A model generated the notes under the pieces. That model was given only the letters and a program-made list of their open reading frames with translations, had not been told where the DNA came from and made no database searches. Shown here piece by piece: positions 18,797 through 27,895 of a DNA stretch of 64,000 nt. Where the stretch lies: positions 186,001 to 250,000 of the forward strand of contig NZ_AP024900.1 of the NCBI RefSeq assembly GCF_024347075.1, written 5' to 3'. The position numbers were made by a program, and so were the translations under genes. The first letter of the stretch is position 1; every line of letters starts with the position of its first letter. This stretch comes from Vibrio rarus. Lineage in GTDB: Bacteria > Pseudomonadota > Gammaproteobacteria > Enterobacterales > Vibrionaceae.

Positions 18797-19588
18797 ATGA
18801 GTGTGCAAAAGCTATTTGACCTATTGTGGCATGACTTTAATGGTCGGCTTTGTCCTTCTTCCGTTACGATTCATGAGTTGTTAAAGCAAAATAAAGTGCT
18901 GATCAATGATCATATCGCATTACGAACTTTTGCCTGTTCGCCCATTGATTTGAAGGTATTGGCCAAACCACTACTTGAACTTGGCTATCAGGCGGGGGGA
19001 GAGTATGTGTTTACCGCTAAAAAGTTGTTAGCCAAGCATTATCAGCATCCAGATCCTCTCATGCCTAAGGTTTTTATCAGTGAGCTTCAGTTAGATCAGT
19101 GCTCGAGTGAGTTACGTACTATAGTGGCTAAATTGGTGTCGCAAATAGATGACGGCCAACTTGAGGGGAGTGATTTTCTGCATGGGGGCAGGTTGTGGAA
19201 CTTGAGCTTTGCGGACTATCAACAATTGGCGAAAGAGAGTGAGTATGCCTCTTGGGTGGCCGCCCATGGGTTTGGTGCGAATCACTTTACCGTGAGTGTC
19301 AATCAACTTGCCCAATTTCAAGATGTCGCAGAGGTGAATGCATTTTTAAAGCAGAAGGGTTTTGTTATTAATGCTTCGGGTGGAGAAGTGAAAGGCACGC
19401 CACAAGTGCGGTTAGAGCAATCATCTACTATGGCTGACAAGGTAAATGTTGCCTTCTCTGATGGAGAGCATATGATCCCTGGCGGCTTCTATGAATTTGC
19501 CAAGCGCTATGAAGTGTCTCAAGGGAAGCTCTATCAAGGGTTTGTGGAAGCTTCTGCGGATAAAATATTTGAAAGTACGAATAAGTAA
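18797..19588 (+). CDS. DUF1338 / 2-oxoadipate dioxygenase-decarboxylase-like protein
   Basis: A 263-residue member of the DUF1338 family. Larger members such as HglS convert 2-oxoadipate to 2-hydroxyglutarate using Fe(II) and O2. Plausible metal ligands are His39 (NDHIALRTF), the His in FGANHFTVSV, and the Glu in GGFYEFAKRY. The gene is 18 bases after astD and has GGAG before its ATG, so it is likely co-transcribed with the ast genes. The substrate here is not known; a 2-oxo acid from arginine or lysine degradation is a guess. It ends before the shared terminator with crp. Confidence 0.8.
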   Translation: MSVQKLFDLLWHDFNGRLCPSSVTIHELLKQNKVLINDHIALRTFACSPIDLKVLAKPLLELGYQAGGEYVFTAKKLLAKHYQHPDPLMPKVFISELQLDQCSSELRTIVAKLVSQIDDGQLEGSDFLHGGRLWNLSFADYQQLAKESEYASWVAAHGFGANHFTVSVNQLAQFQDVAEVNAFLKQKGFVINASGGEVKGTPQVRLEQSSTMADKVNVAFSDGEHMIPGGFYEFAKRYEVSQGKLYQGFVEASADKIFESTNK

Positions 19589-19661
19589 TTCGATTAAGCT
19601 AATGTCAATTACAGTAAGTAAATAATTAGAAGTTTATTACGATTGGTCTAAGTATAAAAAT

Positions 19662-19697
19662 AAAAAAAACCACTGTTAAATAACAGCGGTTTTTTAT
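19662..19697. terminator. Bidirectional terminator between the ast operon and crp
   Basis: AAAAAAAACCACTGTTA and TAACAGCGGTTTTTT form a stem flanked by A-run and T-run on opposite sides, so it can end transcription from both converging units. Confidence 0.85.
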
Positions 19698-19716
19698 CTT
19701 TAATTGTAGATGTTTA

Positions 19717-20349
19717 TTAGCGAGTGCCGTAAACCACAATCGTTTTACCGTGTGCAGAGATAAGATTCTGCTCTTCAAGCATCTTCAAGATACGGCCTAC
19801 AGTTTCACGAGAACAACCTACAATCTGACCGATCTCTTGACGAGTGATCTTGATTTGCATGCCGTCTGGGTGAGTCATAGCATCTGGCTGTTTAGCAAGG
19901 TTTAGTAGCGTCTGTGCAATACGACCTGTAACGTCAAGGAATGCAAGGTCACCTACTTTTTGGCTAGTAACTTGTAGACGGTTAGCCATTTGCGAAGAAA
20001 GACGCATTAGGATGTCTGGGTTAACTTGGATAAGCTGACGGAATTTCTTGAATGAGATTTCTGCCACTTCACATGGAGATTTTGCTCGAACCCAAGCTGT
20101 ACGCTCTTGATCGTCTTCGAAAAGACCCAATTCACCGATGAAGTCACCTTGGTTTAGGTAAGAAAGAATCATTTCTTTCCCTTCTTCATCTTTGATCAAT
20201 ACGGCAACAGAACCTTTTACGATGTAGTAAAGCGTTTCTGCTTTTTCACCAGCGTGGATCAATGTGCTCTTTGAAGGGTATTTGTGGATGTGGCAATGTG
20301 ACAAAAACCATTCTAACGTTGGATCTGTTTGAGGTTTACCTAAAACCAT
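19717..20349 (-). CDS. crp: cAMP receptor protein (catabolite activator)
   Basis: Global transcription regulator of 210 residues, the same length as and very similar to E. coli CRP. The cAMP-binding domain shows [18 protein letters not shown]. The C-terminal helix-turn-helix contains [10 protein letters not shown], with the Arg, Glu and Arg that contact TGTGA half-sites. It is transcribed alone. A candidate CRP site lies in this window before dctQ (1027-1048). Confidence 0.98.
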   Translation of the reverse strand: MVLGKPQTDPTLEWFLSHCHIHKYPSKSTLIHAGEKAETLYYIVKGSVAVLIKDEEGKEMILSYLNQGDFIGELGLFEDDQERTAWVRAKSPCEVAEISFKKFRQLIQVNPDILMRLSSQMANRLQVTSQKVGDLAFLDVTGRIAQTLLNLAKQPDAMTHPDGMQIKITRQEIGQIVGCSRETVGRILKMLEEQNLISAHGKTIVVYGTR

Positions 20350-20387
20350 ATTCTTTTCTTCCTCTCTCAGCGAGTATAATTATGTTC

Positions 20388-20421
20388 CCCGCCAACCCCG
20401 TATAAGTAGGGGGCGTGGGCG
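20388..20421. other. GC-rich interrupted palindrome upstream of crp
   Basis: On the minus strand CGCC-CACG-CCCC and GGGG-TT-GGCG can pair across a 9-base loop. It stands out in an AT-rich gap (20350-20574) and lies about 40-70 bases before crp. It could be a leader hairpin or an operator-like site. I see no T-run, so it is not an intrinsic terminator. Confidence 0.4.
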
Positions 20422-20574
20422 TAGTTGCTGCTACTACTTTTAATTTTAACAGTACGAATAGTAACTTTTTTTCAGTTAAATTTCTTGATTTTGTTAGGTA
20501 TCAACTGTCGATTTTACAATCAAAACCGTGTTCTCAATCACACTCTTACGCAACAACCTAACATAATGTGAAAA

Positions 20575-21444
20575 TTAGCCTATTTTACCTGTCTCCAATA
20601 GTTGTTGCAGGATAGGGCGAATAATCAACTCCATAGCAAAACTCATTTTTCCGCCTGGTACAACCAGCGTATTGTGACGAGACATAAATGACCCATCAAT
20701 CATGGCCAGTAAGTAGGGAAAGTCGACATTCTTAAAGCCGCGCATACGGATGACTACAAAGCTTTCATCTAAGCTCGGTATTCCTTTGGCGTTCAGTGGG
20801 TTTGAAGTATCTACCGTGGGTACTCGTTGAAAGTTAATATGGGTGCGAGAGAACTGTGGGGTGATGAAATTAAGATAGTCATCCATAGAGCGAACAATGG
20901 AGTCCATTACCGCTTCTCTAGAGTGCCCTCTGTCTCGGGTGTCTCGAACAAACTTTTGAATCCACTCCAGGTTGACGATAGGTACCATGCCGATCAGCAG
21001 GTCCACGTGTTTGGCGACATTACATGTACTATCTACCACGCCACCATGCAGACCCTCGTAGAAAAGCACATCACTTTCCTCTGGCAATTCTTGCCATGGA
21101 GTAAAGGTACCGGGCATTTGGTTATAAGGCACCGCTTCATCAAATGTATGCAAATAACGACGCACTTTACCTTCGCCTTTTTCGCCATACTCTTTAAAGA
21201 AGTTCTCAAGGGCGGGAAAGTCATTTGCTTCTGGTCCAAAGTAACTGATATGACGGCCTTGGTCTTTAGCTTTACGAATGGCGACATCCATTTCAGGACG
21301 AGTGAAACGATGAAAGCTATCTCCTTCAATCCAAGCCGCCTTTACTTTCATCATATTGAACATTTTACGGAAAGCTTCAGAGGTGGTGGTGGTACCTGCA
21401 CCAGAGGAGCCGGTAACCGCTATTATGGGATGCTTAGCTGACAT
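20575..21444 (-). CDS. prkB: Phosphoribulokinase-like protein PrkB
   Basis: A 289-residue P-loop kinase of the phosphoribulokinase/uridine kinase family. The Walker A-like segment is GSSGAGTTTTSEAF near the N-terminus, where a threonine replaces the usual lysine of GxxGxGK; FYEGLHGG is also typical. It is conserved next to crp in gammaproteobacteria that do not fix CO2, so a Calvin-cycle role is unlikely. The substrate is unknown. It lies upstream of crp on the same strand, with a 225-base gap. Confidence 0.88.
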   Translation of the reverse strand: MSAKHPIIAVTGSSGAGTTTTSEAFRKMFNMMKVKAAWIEGDSFHRFTRPEMDVAIRKAKDQGRHISYFGPEANDFPALENFFKEYGEKGEGKVRRYLHTFDEAVPYNQMPGTFTPWQELPEESDVLFYEGLHGGVVDSTCNVAKHVDLLIGMVPIVNLEWIQKFVRDTRDRGHSREAVMDSIVRSMDDYLNFITPQFSRTHINFQRVPTVDTSNPLNAKGIPSLDESFVVIRMRGFKNVDFPYLLAMIDGSFMSRHNTLVVPGGKMSFAMELIIRPILQQLLETGKIG

Positions 21445-21510
21445 GACTTTCCTTGTCTTGTATTTGAATGTGGAATAACGGTATGTAAATTGAGCGTAAC
21501 CGTTAAAGTA

Positions 21511-21732
21511 TCATAAAAGTTTTGCGTTGTGGCTCACTTTTATATCAATGCTTTCATGCAATTCAGAATAAACAATGACCGCAGTGCCTTGTTGCAGTTG
21601 AAGCTGAATTTGTTCTATTTTGTCTTGCAGTGATATTTCGACATCACCATAGTCGGTGCCTTCTCTTAGGATGTACTCTTTGATCAGGGTCTCTAAAGTT
21701 TGTGGGGCAATCTCTTTCCAAGGTACGATCAT
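21511..21732 (-). CDS. yheU: YheU family protein (UPF0270)
   Basis: A 73-residue protein beginning [13 protein letters not shown], the conserved start of the YheU family, followed by [11 protein letters not shown]. No function is established. It sits between yheT and prkB, as in E. coli, and starts nine bases after the yheT stop. Confidence 0.88.
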   Translation of the reverse strand: MIVPWKEIAPQTLETLIKEYILREGTDYGDVEISLQDKIEQIQLQLQQGTAVIVYSELHESIDIKVSHNAKLL

Positions 21733-21741
21733 GCTGAATGC

Positions 21742-22731
21742 TTACTCGGTAATAATGTGACGGGTAAATTTATCATAAAAGCTTGGCAACGCCATCTCCA
21801 ACCAAAAATAAGGTTGAGTGAGTGCTCCTCCAATAAAACCAACATGTCCGCCGTTGCCGAGAAGCAGATACTTAATGTTTTTATTTAACTTGAAAGTCGG
21901 TATCACGGCATCGGTCATAAACGGGTCATCCTTGGCGTGGATGATGTGAGTTGGTATTCGAATATCATTCAACTTGGGTAACCCAGAACATTGCGTGTAA
22001 TAATCAATCGCATCCGTATAGCCGTGTAATGGGGCGGTGATTGCGTCATCAAACTGGTGTAAGAAACGCATGTTTTGCACCGTATTGACGTCGATGCCTA
22101 GCGCATCTTGTAGCAAGTGGATTTTTTGTAATGCTGTGCGTTTGAGGGAGCTGAGTAGATACGTTTGATACAGCTTAGAGAAACCTTGCTCGATACGTTT
22201 GGAGCACACGGCTAAATCCAATGGAGCGCATACGATGGAGGCTTCATCCAATAAAGGTTGTTCGGCATAGCGCGCCAAATAGTTCACCAGCATATTTCCT
22301 CCAAGGGAAATGCCTGTAGCGACTTTTGGGTTGTTAGGGAAACGCCGTTGTATGAGTTCAAGAAAAAAACGTGCGTCTTCCGTTTCTCCAGAGTGGTAGG
22401 CGCGAGCTTGCCGATTGGGTTTACCGCTACATCCTCTAAAGTGCATCATTACTGCCAGCCACCCCTTTTGCGCAAAAGAGTGCATTAAGCCATGAGCATA
22501 GGGGCTGTTAAAGCTGCCTTCTAATCCGTGAAACAGGATAAAAATAGGTTTATTAGCAGCGGATTCATTTTGCCACTCTTCACTCCATGCGAGATCAAGA
22601 AAGTCGTTATCCGAAGTCGTGAGGGTTTCCCATACTGGAGTAAACAGAGGTTGCTTACGAATCAATCTTGGCATCAAGGTTTGCAAGTGTGGGTTACGTA
22701 ATGACCAGTGTGGTGAAAAGCGTTGTATCAT
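21742..22731 (-). CDS. yheT: YheT family alpha/beta hydrolase
   Basis: A 329-residue alpha/beta hydrolase. The nucleophile elbow is GISLGGNML, with the oxyanion-side motif LFHGLEGSFNSPY; Asp in HAKDDPFM and His in GGHVGFIGG complete the triad. Relatives include eukaryotic ABHD1/3-type lipases. The substrate in bacteria is unknown. Its start overlaps the upstream TIGR02444 gene by four bases. Confidence 0.92.
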   Translation of the reverse strand: MIQRFSPHWSLRNPHLQTLMPRLIRKQPLFTPVWETLTTSDNDFLDLAWSEEWQNESAANKPIFILFHGLEGSFNSPYAHGLMHSFAQKGWLAVMMHFRGCSGKPNRQARAYHSGETEDARFFLELIQRRFPNNPKVATGISLGGNMLVNYLARYAEQPLLDEASIVCAPLDLAVCSKRIEQGFSKLYQTYLLSSLKRTALQKIHLLQDALGIDVNTVQNMRFLHQFDDAITAPLHGYTDAIDYYTQCSGLPKLNDIRIPTHIIHAKDDPFMTDAVIPTFKLNKNIKYLLLGNGGHVGFIGGALTQPYFWLEMALPSFYDKFTRHIITE

Positions 22732-23192
22732 AGCGCCTGCTTATTAAATATGACGGCTAAATGTTCGGCCCCTAATTGCTGACAATAATCATCAGTGAGG
22801 TGAGGGGCTGGTACAGAGTTCAGCTTGCATTGTTGTAGGAATGCTACGATATCCGCTTGTTGCTGACGCTCTAGTTGCCGTTCAAATTGCAAAGATTCTC
22901 CATAAAGAGGTTCAGGGAGGTGTTGCTTCATTTTACGACGTAGTTTTCTGAAGTGGACCAGTGCAGTTTCCGTGTGGCCTAAGCTTTGTATCAGCAAAGG
23001 CCATTGTTGTGAAGAAAAAGCGAAACCATGCTCATCTAGCCACTTTAAGGCTAACAGAAGGTTAACGTTACCATGGAAGTGGTTCTGCAGGTTTAAACAC
23101 GCCTCTTTTACCTCTGGTATAGAATAGTACTGCAAGCTAAATTGCCACAGGCTATCTATGGTAAGGTGATGTTGTGGCGTGTGGTGATTCAT
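22728..23192 (-). CDS. TIGR02444 family protein
   Basis: A 154-residue protein with the LWQFSLQYYSIPEVKEACLNLQ and VNLLLALKWLDEHG segments of the TIGR02444 family, which is found mainly in gammaproteobacteria next to yheS. No membrane helix or catalytic motif is visible. It overlaps yheS and yheT by four bases on either side, so it is made with them. Function unknown. Confidence 0.85.
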   Translation of the reverse strand: MNHHTPQHHLTIDSLWQFSLQYYSIPEVKEACLNLQNHFHGNVNLLLALKWLDEHGFAFSSQQWPLLIQSLGHTETALVHFRKLRRKMKQHLPEPLYGESLQFERQLERQQQADIVAFLQQCKLNSVPAPHLTDDYCQQLGAEHLAVIFNKQAL

Positions 23193-25108
23193 TCGTTATC
23201 GATATTTGCCTGCATTTCTTCTAGTGTCTCTTGCTCGGACATCCATTCCATTTCTACCTCTTCAAGCTCGGCTTTAGCGCTGCCTTGTTGGTTGAGTACT
23301 TGAGTCAGTTTAGCCTTATTCTCAGCTTGATACAGATCCATATCTCCTAACTGATCTTCACACTGCTGTAATAGGGTATTTAACTTATCCATTTTCTTTT
23401 CAAGTGCGGTAATGTTTTTGCGAATGGGAGCAGTAAGTTTACGAAACTCGGCGTCTTTTCTTTTTTGGTCTTTTTTTGCCGCTGCCGAGTGTACGGTGGA
23501 TTTAACCACTTCTTTCGATTGTGCTTTCTTTTGTTCTTTTTGTTGTTCGGTTAGCCATTTGTAGTAGTCATTGAGATCCCCATCAAAAGGGTCTACGCGT
23601 TTGGCGTCTACTAGGTATAGATCATCGGTAGTGGCGCGCAGTAAGTACCTGTCGTGGCTAACGATAACCATAGCACCTTCAAAGGTTTGCAGTGCCATAG
23701 TTAACGCTTGACGCATATCGAGATCAAGGTGGTTAGTAGGCTCATCCAGTAGCAATAGGTTGGGTTTTTGCCAAACCAGTAGCGCTAGCACCAAGCGTGC
23801 TTTCTCACCACCAGAAAATGGCGCGACTTTATCGAGGGCTTTATCCCCTTTAAAGCCAAAACTGCCTAAGTAATCCCGTAACTGTTGCTCGGTGTGATTG
23901 GAGGCAATTTGCATTAAATGTTGCAGAGGTGTCTCTTGTGGATGCAGTGTTTCGAGTTGGTGTTGAGCAAAGTAGCCAATTTTTACCCCTTGTGAATAGG
24001 TGAACTCGCCACTTTTAGGGCTTAACTCACCAGAGAGTAATTTAATTAAGGTGGATTTACCGGCGCCGTTGCGGCCAAGTAAGCCAATGCGACTACCCGG
24101 AACGAGGTTTAAACGTATTTTTTCTAAAATAAGCGTGTCGTCATAACCGGCAGATACGTGATCCATCATAACGATAGGGTTGGGCAGATCAGCCGGTTCA
24201 CGAAACTGGAAGCTAAATGGGTTATCAAACTGTGCAGGCAGCACTTGTTCCATTTTTTCCAACGCTTTAATACGGCTTTGAGCTTGACGGGCTTTGGACG
24301 CTTTATAGCGGAAGCGGTCGATATAGCTTTGCATATGCGTCATTTGCTTTTGTTGCTTTTGATACATAGCTTGTTGCAATAACAACTTTTGTGCGCGTTG
24401 GGTTTCAAAGGAAGAGTAGTTACCCGTGTACTCATGTAGCGCCTCATTTTCAACATGAATAATGCGCCCTACAACAGGGTCTAAAAAATCTCTATCATGA
24501 GAAATAAGCACCAAAGTGCCTCGATAACTTTGCAGCCAACGTTCTAGCCACATCACAGCATCAAGATCTAAGTGGTTGGTAGGTTCATCGAGCAACAATA
24601 AATCAGAGCGGCACAAGAGCGCTTGGGCTAGGTTAAGGCGCATGCGCCAACCACCAGAAAACTGCGTTAAGTTCCATTCCATTTGTGTTTGAGAAAAACC
24701 TAAACCATCCAGTAACTCAGCAGCGCGTGCTCGTATGGAGTAACCGCCAATGACTTCTATTTTTCCGTGCAGTTCGGCAACCTTGTTACCATCGTCGTCT
24801 TGCTCGGCTTGGACTAAATTAGCTTCGAGTTGACGGTATTCTCTATCACCATCAATGACATATTCGAGCGCGGTACGTTCAAGGGCAGGGGTTTCTTGCG
24901 CCACCCAGGCCAGTTCCCAATGTTTGGGAAGTTTGAAGTCGCCAGCATCAATACTCAATTCATCTTTCATTAAGGCAAATAGCGTAGATTTACCACAGCC
25001 ATTTTTACCCACAAGGCCAACCTTGTCTCCGGGATGAATAGTGGCGGATGCATCTTGTAGAAGTGCCTTGCCACCGCGCATTAGTTGAATGTTTGAAATT
25101 GTAATCAT
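23189..25108 (-). CDS. yheS: ABC-F family ATPase YheS
   Basis: A 639-residue ABC-F protein with two nucleotide-binding domains and no membrane segments. Walker A motifs are GKNGCGKST and GRNGAGKST, the signatures FSGGWRMR and FSGGEKAR, and both Walker B motifs end LLLDEPTNHLDL. A Lys/Gln-rich linker separates the domains, and a coiled coil lies at the C-terminus (about 560-630). ABC-F proteins act on ribosomes; E. coli YheS has been linked to relief of stalling. It heads the operon yheS-TIGR02444-yheT-yheU. Confidence 0.96.
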   Translation of the reverse strand: MITISNIQLMRGGKALLQDASATIHPGDKVGLVGKNGCGKSTLFALMKDELSIDAGDFKLPKHWELAWVAQETPALERTALEYVIDGDREYRQLEANLVQAEQDDDGNKVAELHGKIEVIGGYSIRARAAELLDGLGFSQTQMEWNLTQFSGGWRMRLNLAQALLCRSDLLLLDEPTNHLDLDAVMWLERWLQSYRGTLVLISHDRDFLDPVVGRIIHVENEALHEYTGNYSSFETQRAQKLLLQQAMYQKQQKQMTHMQSYIDRFRYKASKARQAQSRIKALEKMEQVLPAQFDNPFSFQFREPADLPNPIVMMDHVSAGYDDTLILEKIRLNLVPGSRIGLLGRNGAGKSTLIKLLSGELSPKSGEFTYSQGVKIGYFAQHQLETLHPQETPLQHLMQIASNHTEQQLRDYLGSFGFKGDKALDKVAPFSGGEKARLVLALLVWQKPNLLLLDEPTNHLDLDMRQALTMALQTFEGAMVIVSHDRYLLRATTDDLYLVDAKRVDPFDGDLNDYYKWLTEQQKEQKKAQSKEVVKSTVHSAAAKKDQKRKDAEFRKLTAPIRKNITALEKKMDKLNTLLQQCEDQLGDMDLYQAENKAKLTQVLNQQGSAKAELEEVEMEWMSEQETLEEMQANIDNE

Positions 25109-25227
25109 GAGGATAATGAACGTTAATCGAATATGTTGCTTCGCATATTAGGTGGAATAGGGGTAAAAGTCGATCACTTGGCGTGATAGGATAAGGTTAA
25201 CGTAACAGTGAAGGAATATGTCAAGGA

Positions 25228-25824
25228 ATGACAAAACTGTCTGCTACCCCCTCAAATGCTCCCAAAGTACTGGTGATCTACGCTCATCCTGAGCCCGATA
25301 GCTCTGTTGCTAACCGGTGTATGATTGATGAAATAAAACACCTCGATAATGTCACAGTGCATGATCTTTATGCTGAATATCCTGATTTTTTTATTGATGT
25401 TGCCACGGAGCAGCAACGCCTGTTAGAGCATGATGTGATCGTATTCCAACACCCTATGTTTCTCTATTCCTGCCCTTCATTGTTGAAAGAGTGGATGGAT
25501 CGCGTATTGGATAAAGGGTTTGCGTTTGGATCCCATTGTGCGCTCAGTGGTAAATCTTGGCGTAGCGTGATTACCACGGGAGGGCAGAAATCCGCATTCT
25601 CTCCACAAGGGTATAATAAGTACCCGTTAGAACAGATTTTACAGCCTTTCGAACTCACGGCAGCCCTTTGTAAAATGCACTGGTTTGAACCACTGATACT
25701 GTATTGGTCGCGCACGATTTCTGATGCAGAGCGCCAGCAACACGCCGCTGACTACCGGCAATGGTTATCAGCCCCTTTAGCGGATGAACATCAACTACAG
25801 GAGACGACTAATGGCCCTGACTAA
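25228..25824 (+). CDS. kefG: Potassium efflux ancillary protein KefG
   Basis: A 198-residue flavodoxin-fold NAD(P)H quinone reductase-like protein that activates the KefB channel. It has YAHPEPDSSVANR, the HPMFLYSCPSLLKEWMDRV motif and TTGGQKSAFSP. The long, poorly conserved N-terminus is like Vibrio homologues. It is divergent from yheS and overlaps kefB by 14 bases. Confidence 0.93.
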   Translation: MTKLSATPSNAPKVLVIYAHPEPDSSVANRCMIDEIKHLDNVTVHDLYAEYPDFFIDVATEQQRLLEHDVIVFQHPMFLYSCPSLLKEWMDRVLDKGFAFGSHCALSGKSWRSVITTGGQKSAFSPQGYNKYPLEQILQPFELTAALCKMHWFEPLILYWSRTISDAERQQHAADYRQWLSAPLADEHQLQETTNGPD

Positions 25825-27622
25825 TGAGCTCATTGAAAGCAGTGTGTTGTTTCTTGGAGCGGCGGTTGTGGCGGTGCCTTTAGCTCAGCGCTTAGGGCTA
25901 GGGTCTGTATTGGGCTATTTACTAGCGGGCGTTGTGATAGGCCCTTGGGGACTCTCATTAATTAGTGACGTAGATGCGATACTGCATTTTTCTGAGCTTG
26001 GCGTCGTGCTGTTGCTTTTTTTAATTGGTTTAGAACTGAACCCGAAAAAACTTTGGGCAATGCGCATGCCCATCTTAGGTTTAGGCGGCGCTCAGGTGGT
26101 TATTTCTACATTATTTATTTCTATGCTTGCTTACCTATTAGGGCAAACATGGACGAGTAGTTTAGCTATCGGCATGGGGCTTGCTTTATCTTCTACAGCG
26201 ATTGCCCTTAGAGTGATTGATGAGCAGGGGTTAGCCGGGTCGGAAACCGGGCAGTCAAGTTTTGCGGTATTACTGTTTCAAGATATTGCCGTTATTCCTA
26301 TGTTGGCGTTATTGCCTTTACTTGCCGGAGAAGTGACCGGCAGTTGGCTGGACAGTGGTATGACGTTATTGGCGGTGCTGGCACTATTGGTAGCGGGGCA
26401 CTTTCTATTACGCCCACTGTTTCGCTTTGTATTGTCTACGGGTACCCGTGAGCTATTCACCGCCGCCGCGTTATTGGTGGTGTTTGGTATTGCGGTGTGT
26501 ATGCAACACTTAGGTTTATCTATGGCGTTAGGTACTTTCTTAGCGGGGGTGTTGCTAGCCGAGAGTGAATACCGCCATGAACTTGAAATTACAATTGAGC
26601 CTTTCAAAGGATTGTTACTTGGCTTATTTTTTATTTCAGTGGGTATGTCGGTGAATCTTGGGCTGTTGTTTGAAAGCCCATTATTGATTTTGGTTACAGT
26701 GGCAGGTTTAGTCACCAGTAAAGGGCTCATTTTATATGGATTAGCCCGTTTATTTGGTACTAAGTCAAAGTCACGCAGTCGTATGGCCGCTATTTTAAGC
26801 CAAGGGGGTGAATTTGCTTTTGTGATTTTTACTGCCGCTTTAGCTTTAGGGCTCTTATCTGCTTCGGTGACCAGTTTTCTATTAGTGGTGGTCAGTTTAT
26901 CCATGGTGACTACGCCGTTAATTTTGAAAGTTCAATCTTGGGTTTATTCACGCAGCATCAATACGCAAGATGAGTCCCTTTCTCATGAGCAACTGCCCAA
27001 TCGTAGCCCTCGAGTTATTGTGGCTGGCTTTGGACGATTTGGCCAAGTTATTGGCCGCTTGATGTATGCCAATAAAATTAAAATCACCATATTAGAGAGC
27101 GATGCCAGTCAGATTAAATTGCTGCGTAAATTTGGCTATAAAGTGTATTACGGAGATGTAACCAATTTGGAGTTATTGCGCTCAGCTGGGGCAGAGCAGG
27201 CCGAGGCCATTGTCTTGTGTACCGATTCTCCTGATGAAGTCATTCAGACCGTTGAGCTTTGCCAGCAACATTTTCCTCATTTGAAAGTATTAGCGCGGGC
27301 ACGCAGTCGAGTGGAGGCTTATCAGTTGCTTAATCATGGTGTCAGCAACTATTCGAGAGAAACCTTTTTAGGGGCTCTGGATTTAGGGCGGCAATTGCTA
27401 GTGGCTTTGGGAATGCACCCTCACCAAGCCTCTCGTGCAGAAAAGCATTTTAGTAAATTAGATAACACCATGCTTAAAGAGTTACTTCCTCAGCATAGCG
27501 ATGAAAGTGATTTAAGTTTACGTGCAAAAGAAGCGCGTAAAGAGCTCGAAGAAATTTTTGGACGAGAAATAGAAAATGAACGTCAGTCCAGTCACTATTG
27601 GAATAAAAAAGATGAAGACTAG
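25811..27622 (+). CDS. kefB: Glutathione-regulated potassium-efflux system protein KefB
   Basis: A K+/H+ antiporter of the CPA2 family that acidifies the cytoplasm during electrophile stress. The start at 25811 (MALTNELIES) lies inside the end of kefG; an ATG at 25784 would sit before the hydrophobic N-terminus. About 12 membrane segments fill residues 1-375, including the conserved FLIGLELNPKKLW. A RCK/TrkA-N domain follows, with VIVAGFGRFGQVIGR as the nucleotide/GSH-binding motif. The 603 residues match E. coli KefB. Confidence 0.95.
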   Translation: MALTNELIESSVLFLGAAVVAVPLAQRLGLGSVLGYLLAGVVIGPWGLSLISDVDAILHFSELGVVLLLFLIGLELNPKKLWAMRMPILGLGGAQVVISTLFISMLAYLLGQTWTSSLAIGMGLALSSTAIALRVIDEQGLAGSETGQSSFAVLLFQDIAVIPMLALLPLLAGEVTGSWLDSGMTLLAVLALLVAGHFLLRPLFRFVLSTGTRELFTAAALLVVFGIAVCMQHLGLSMALGTFLAGVLLAESEYRHELEITIEPFKGLLLGLFFISVGMSVNLGLLFESPLLILVTVAGLVTSKGLILYGLARLFGTKSKSRSRMAAILSQGGEFAFVIFTAALALGLLSASVTSFLLVVVSLSMVTTPLILKVQSWVYSRSINTQDESLSHEQLPNRSPRVIVAGFGRFGQVIGRLMYANKIKITILESDASQIKLLRKFGYKVYYGDVTNLELLRSAGAEQAEAIVLCTDSPDEVIQTVELCQQHFPHLKVLARARSRVEAYQLLNHGVSNYSRETFLGALDLGRQLLVALGMHPHQASRAEKHFSKLDNTMLKELLPQHSDESDLSLRAKEARKELEEIFGREIENERQSSHYWNKKDED

Positions 27623-27809
27623 AAAACGATTTATTGCAGGAGCCCAATGCCCAGAATGCAGTACAACGGACAGTTTACGCTGGTGGGAAGTGAATAATAT
27701 AGAGTGGGTAGAATGTGTCAGCTGTGACTTTAAAGAGCAGCGAACGCCAGCGGTAAAGCCAGACCAATTACAAGAACAAGAAATGATTGGGATCTTTAAA
27801 CCAGAATAG
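27612..27809 (+). CDS. yheV: YheV family zinc-ribbon protein
   Basis: The start at 27612 (MKTRKRFIAGA) overlaps the end of kefB by 11 bases; 65 residues. Two CxxC pairs (C13/C16 and C35/C38) predict a zinc ribbon. YheV follows kefB in many gammaproteobacteria. Its function is unknown. Confidence 0.88.
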   Translation: MKTRKRFIAGAQCPECSTTDSLRWWEVNNIEWVECVSCDFKEQRTPAVKPDQLQEQEMIGIFKPE

Positions 27810-27895
27810 AATTAAGCGCTAGCCATTACACGGCTAAATCTGTATTATTGCGCCTCTTTTTTGAACAGTTGAATGACCAACTTTTTGGAGTGACT

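Noticed and set aside
20575..21444. Calvin-cycle phosphoribulokinase
   Set aside because: There is no RuBisCO or other Calvin-cycle gene nearby, and PrkB homologues occur widely next to crp in heterotrophs.
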